Positions 5,355 to 6,048 of a DNA stretch of 6,048 nt are shown in pieces. Numbering within the stretch: the stretch's first letter is position 1; the number at the start of each line of letters is the position of its first letter. The position numbers were made by a program, and so were the translations under genes. The notes below the pieces were generated by a model, which saw only the letters and a program-made list of their open reading frames with translations, did not search any database and was not told the DNA's origin. The stretch is from NCBI GenBank assembly GCA_947259675.1, contig CAMYNE010000149.1:1-6048 (forward strand), written 5' to 3'. This DNA is from an uncultured Pirellulaceae bacterium. Lineage in GTDB: Bacteria > Planctomycetota > Planctomycetia > Pirellulales > Pirellulaceae.

Positions 5355-6048
5355 ATGGGAATTGGAGAATGGGCGTCGCTGGCAGCCGCATTGATGTGGA
5401 CACTCTCGAGCCTTCTGTGGGGCAGAATTCATCTTTCAGCACTTGCGCTTAACCTCTGCAAAAACTTCATTGCGATCGCAATCATCGGCGTACATTTGGC
5501 TGTCCTGATCTTCTTAACAGGGGAGCCCAGACTGGATCTGTCGCTGGAAACATGGAGTTGGCTGGGATTAAGTGGCTTAACCGGAATCGTCATTGGCGAC
5601 ACACTTTATTTTCGCAGCATTCAAATTCTTGGCCCACGTCTAGCCTTGATGGTGGCTACGACCTGTCCGATTTTTGTCGCGGTTTTGGGCTGGCTATTGT
5701 TAAATGAAAATCTGCAAATTTACGGCATCATCGGAATTCTGCTCGCCGTCGGAGGCGTCATCATTGTCGTCGCTGATCGCAAAGCGAGTAAGGAAAAGCC
5801 GGGATTATTTCCAGGAGAACATTCGATCGGAGTCGCCCTGGGCTTGTTGGCCTCCATTTGCCAGGCGGTGGGCGCGGTTGCATCCAAAATAGGTATGGCT
5901 TACGAAAACTGTGACCCATTAGTTGCGACGTTGGTCCGAATCGTGGTCGCGGCGATCGCTACGCTCGGCATCGTGCTTTATCAAAAGAAGTTAAAGGAGT
6001 TGTTTCCTAAGATTTTCACCTGGCCTGTGATGCGAGTCCTCATTCCCG
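5355..6048 (+). CDS. EamA/DMT-family inner-membrane transporter, 3' end outside the window
   Basis: The frame is open from ATG 5355 to the right edge, giving 231 complete residues out of the roughly 290-300 usual for the family. The first EamA repeat spans about 3-140, with helices near 5-22, 33-54, 69-86, 93-116 and 122-140. It includes the signature GDTLYFRSIQILGPRLALMVATTCPIFVAVLGWLLLNENL (81-120) with the conserved Glu118. The second repeat begins at about 157 (SIGVALGLLASICQAVGAVASKIG) and is cut off. Drug/metabolite superfamily members move small metabolites or amino acids across the inner membrane; the substrate here is not predictable. ATG 5355 is chosen because the family's first helix begins directly after it. 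The in-frame region is open upstream to a TGA at 5262-5264 and contains TTG codons at 5274 and 5283 that could also start. The ribosome-binding site is weak. A 149-base gap separates it from the GT-C gene, so cotranscription is uncertain. Confidence 0.92.
   Translation, partial: MGIGEWASLAAALMWTLSSLLWGRIHLSALALNLCKNFIAIAIIGVHLAVLIFLTGEPRLDLSLETWSWLGLSGLTGIVIGDTLYFRSIQILGPRLALMVATTCPIFVAVLGWLLLNENLQIYGIIGILLAVGGVIIVVADRKASKEKPGLFPGEHSIGVALGLLASICQAVGAVASKIGMAYENCDPLVATLVRIVVAAIATLGIVLYQKKLKELFPKIFTWPVMRVLIP

Overview
The window holds five protein-coding genes, all on the + strand, preceded by a roughly 740-base leader in which I find no convincing gene. GC content is moderate. Intergenic DNA contains short degenerate tandem tracts: hexamers after the large membrane protein, and heptamers plus a pyrimidine run after the cupin gene. 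Shine-Dalgarno sites are mostly weak. Together these suggest an environmental Gram-negative bacterium, possibly a planctomycete of the Pirellula/Rhodopirellula kind. That placement is inference from overall style; there is no rRNA or phylogenetic marker here.

Layout: (1) Bases 1-742 contain no supported CDS but do contain a dense cluster of inverted repeats at about 164-385 and a C-rich patch at about 411-510. (2) Bases 743-1036 encode a small single-domain cupin. (3) Bases 1037-1295 are intergenic and carry a short hairpin, a pyrimidine tract and two perfect palindromes. (4) Bases 1296-5205 form an apparent three-gene operon: a class I SAM methyltransferase, a GtrB/DPM1-like family 2 glycosyltransferase joined to it by an ATGA stop/start overlap, and, 32 bases on, a 673-residue polytopic GT-C (ArnT/PMT-like) glycosyltransferase. 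(5) Bases 5200-5247 are a degenerate GAYTAA hexamer tract beginning at the GT-C stop codon. (6) Bases 5355-6048 encode an EamA/DMT-family transporter cut by the right edge.

Proposed joint function of the operon (inference from families): the GT2 enzyme loads a sugar onto polyprenyl phosphate at the cytoplasmic face of the membrane. The GT-C protein then takes a polyprenyl-phosphate-linked sugar on the outer face and transfers it to an unidentified acceptor. The methyltransferase may modify the sugar, the acceptor or a lipid intermediate. The cupin and EamA genes have no visible functional tie to this pathway.

No tRNA, rRNA, CRISPR array, transposase or integrase was recognised. The least explained part is the palindrome-rich block at 164-385, which could be a structured RNA or one copy of a dispersed repeat.
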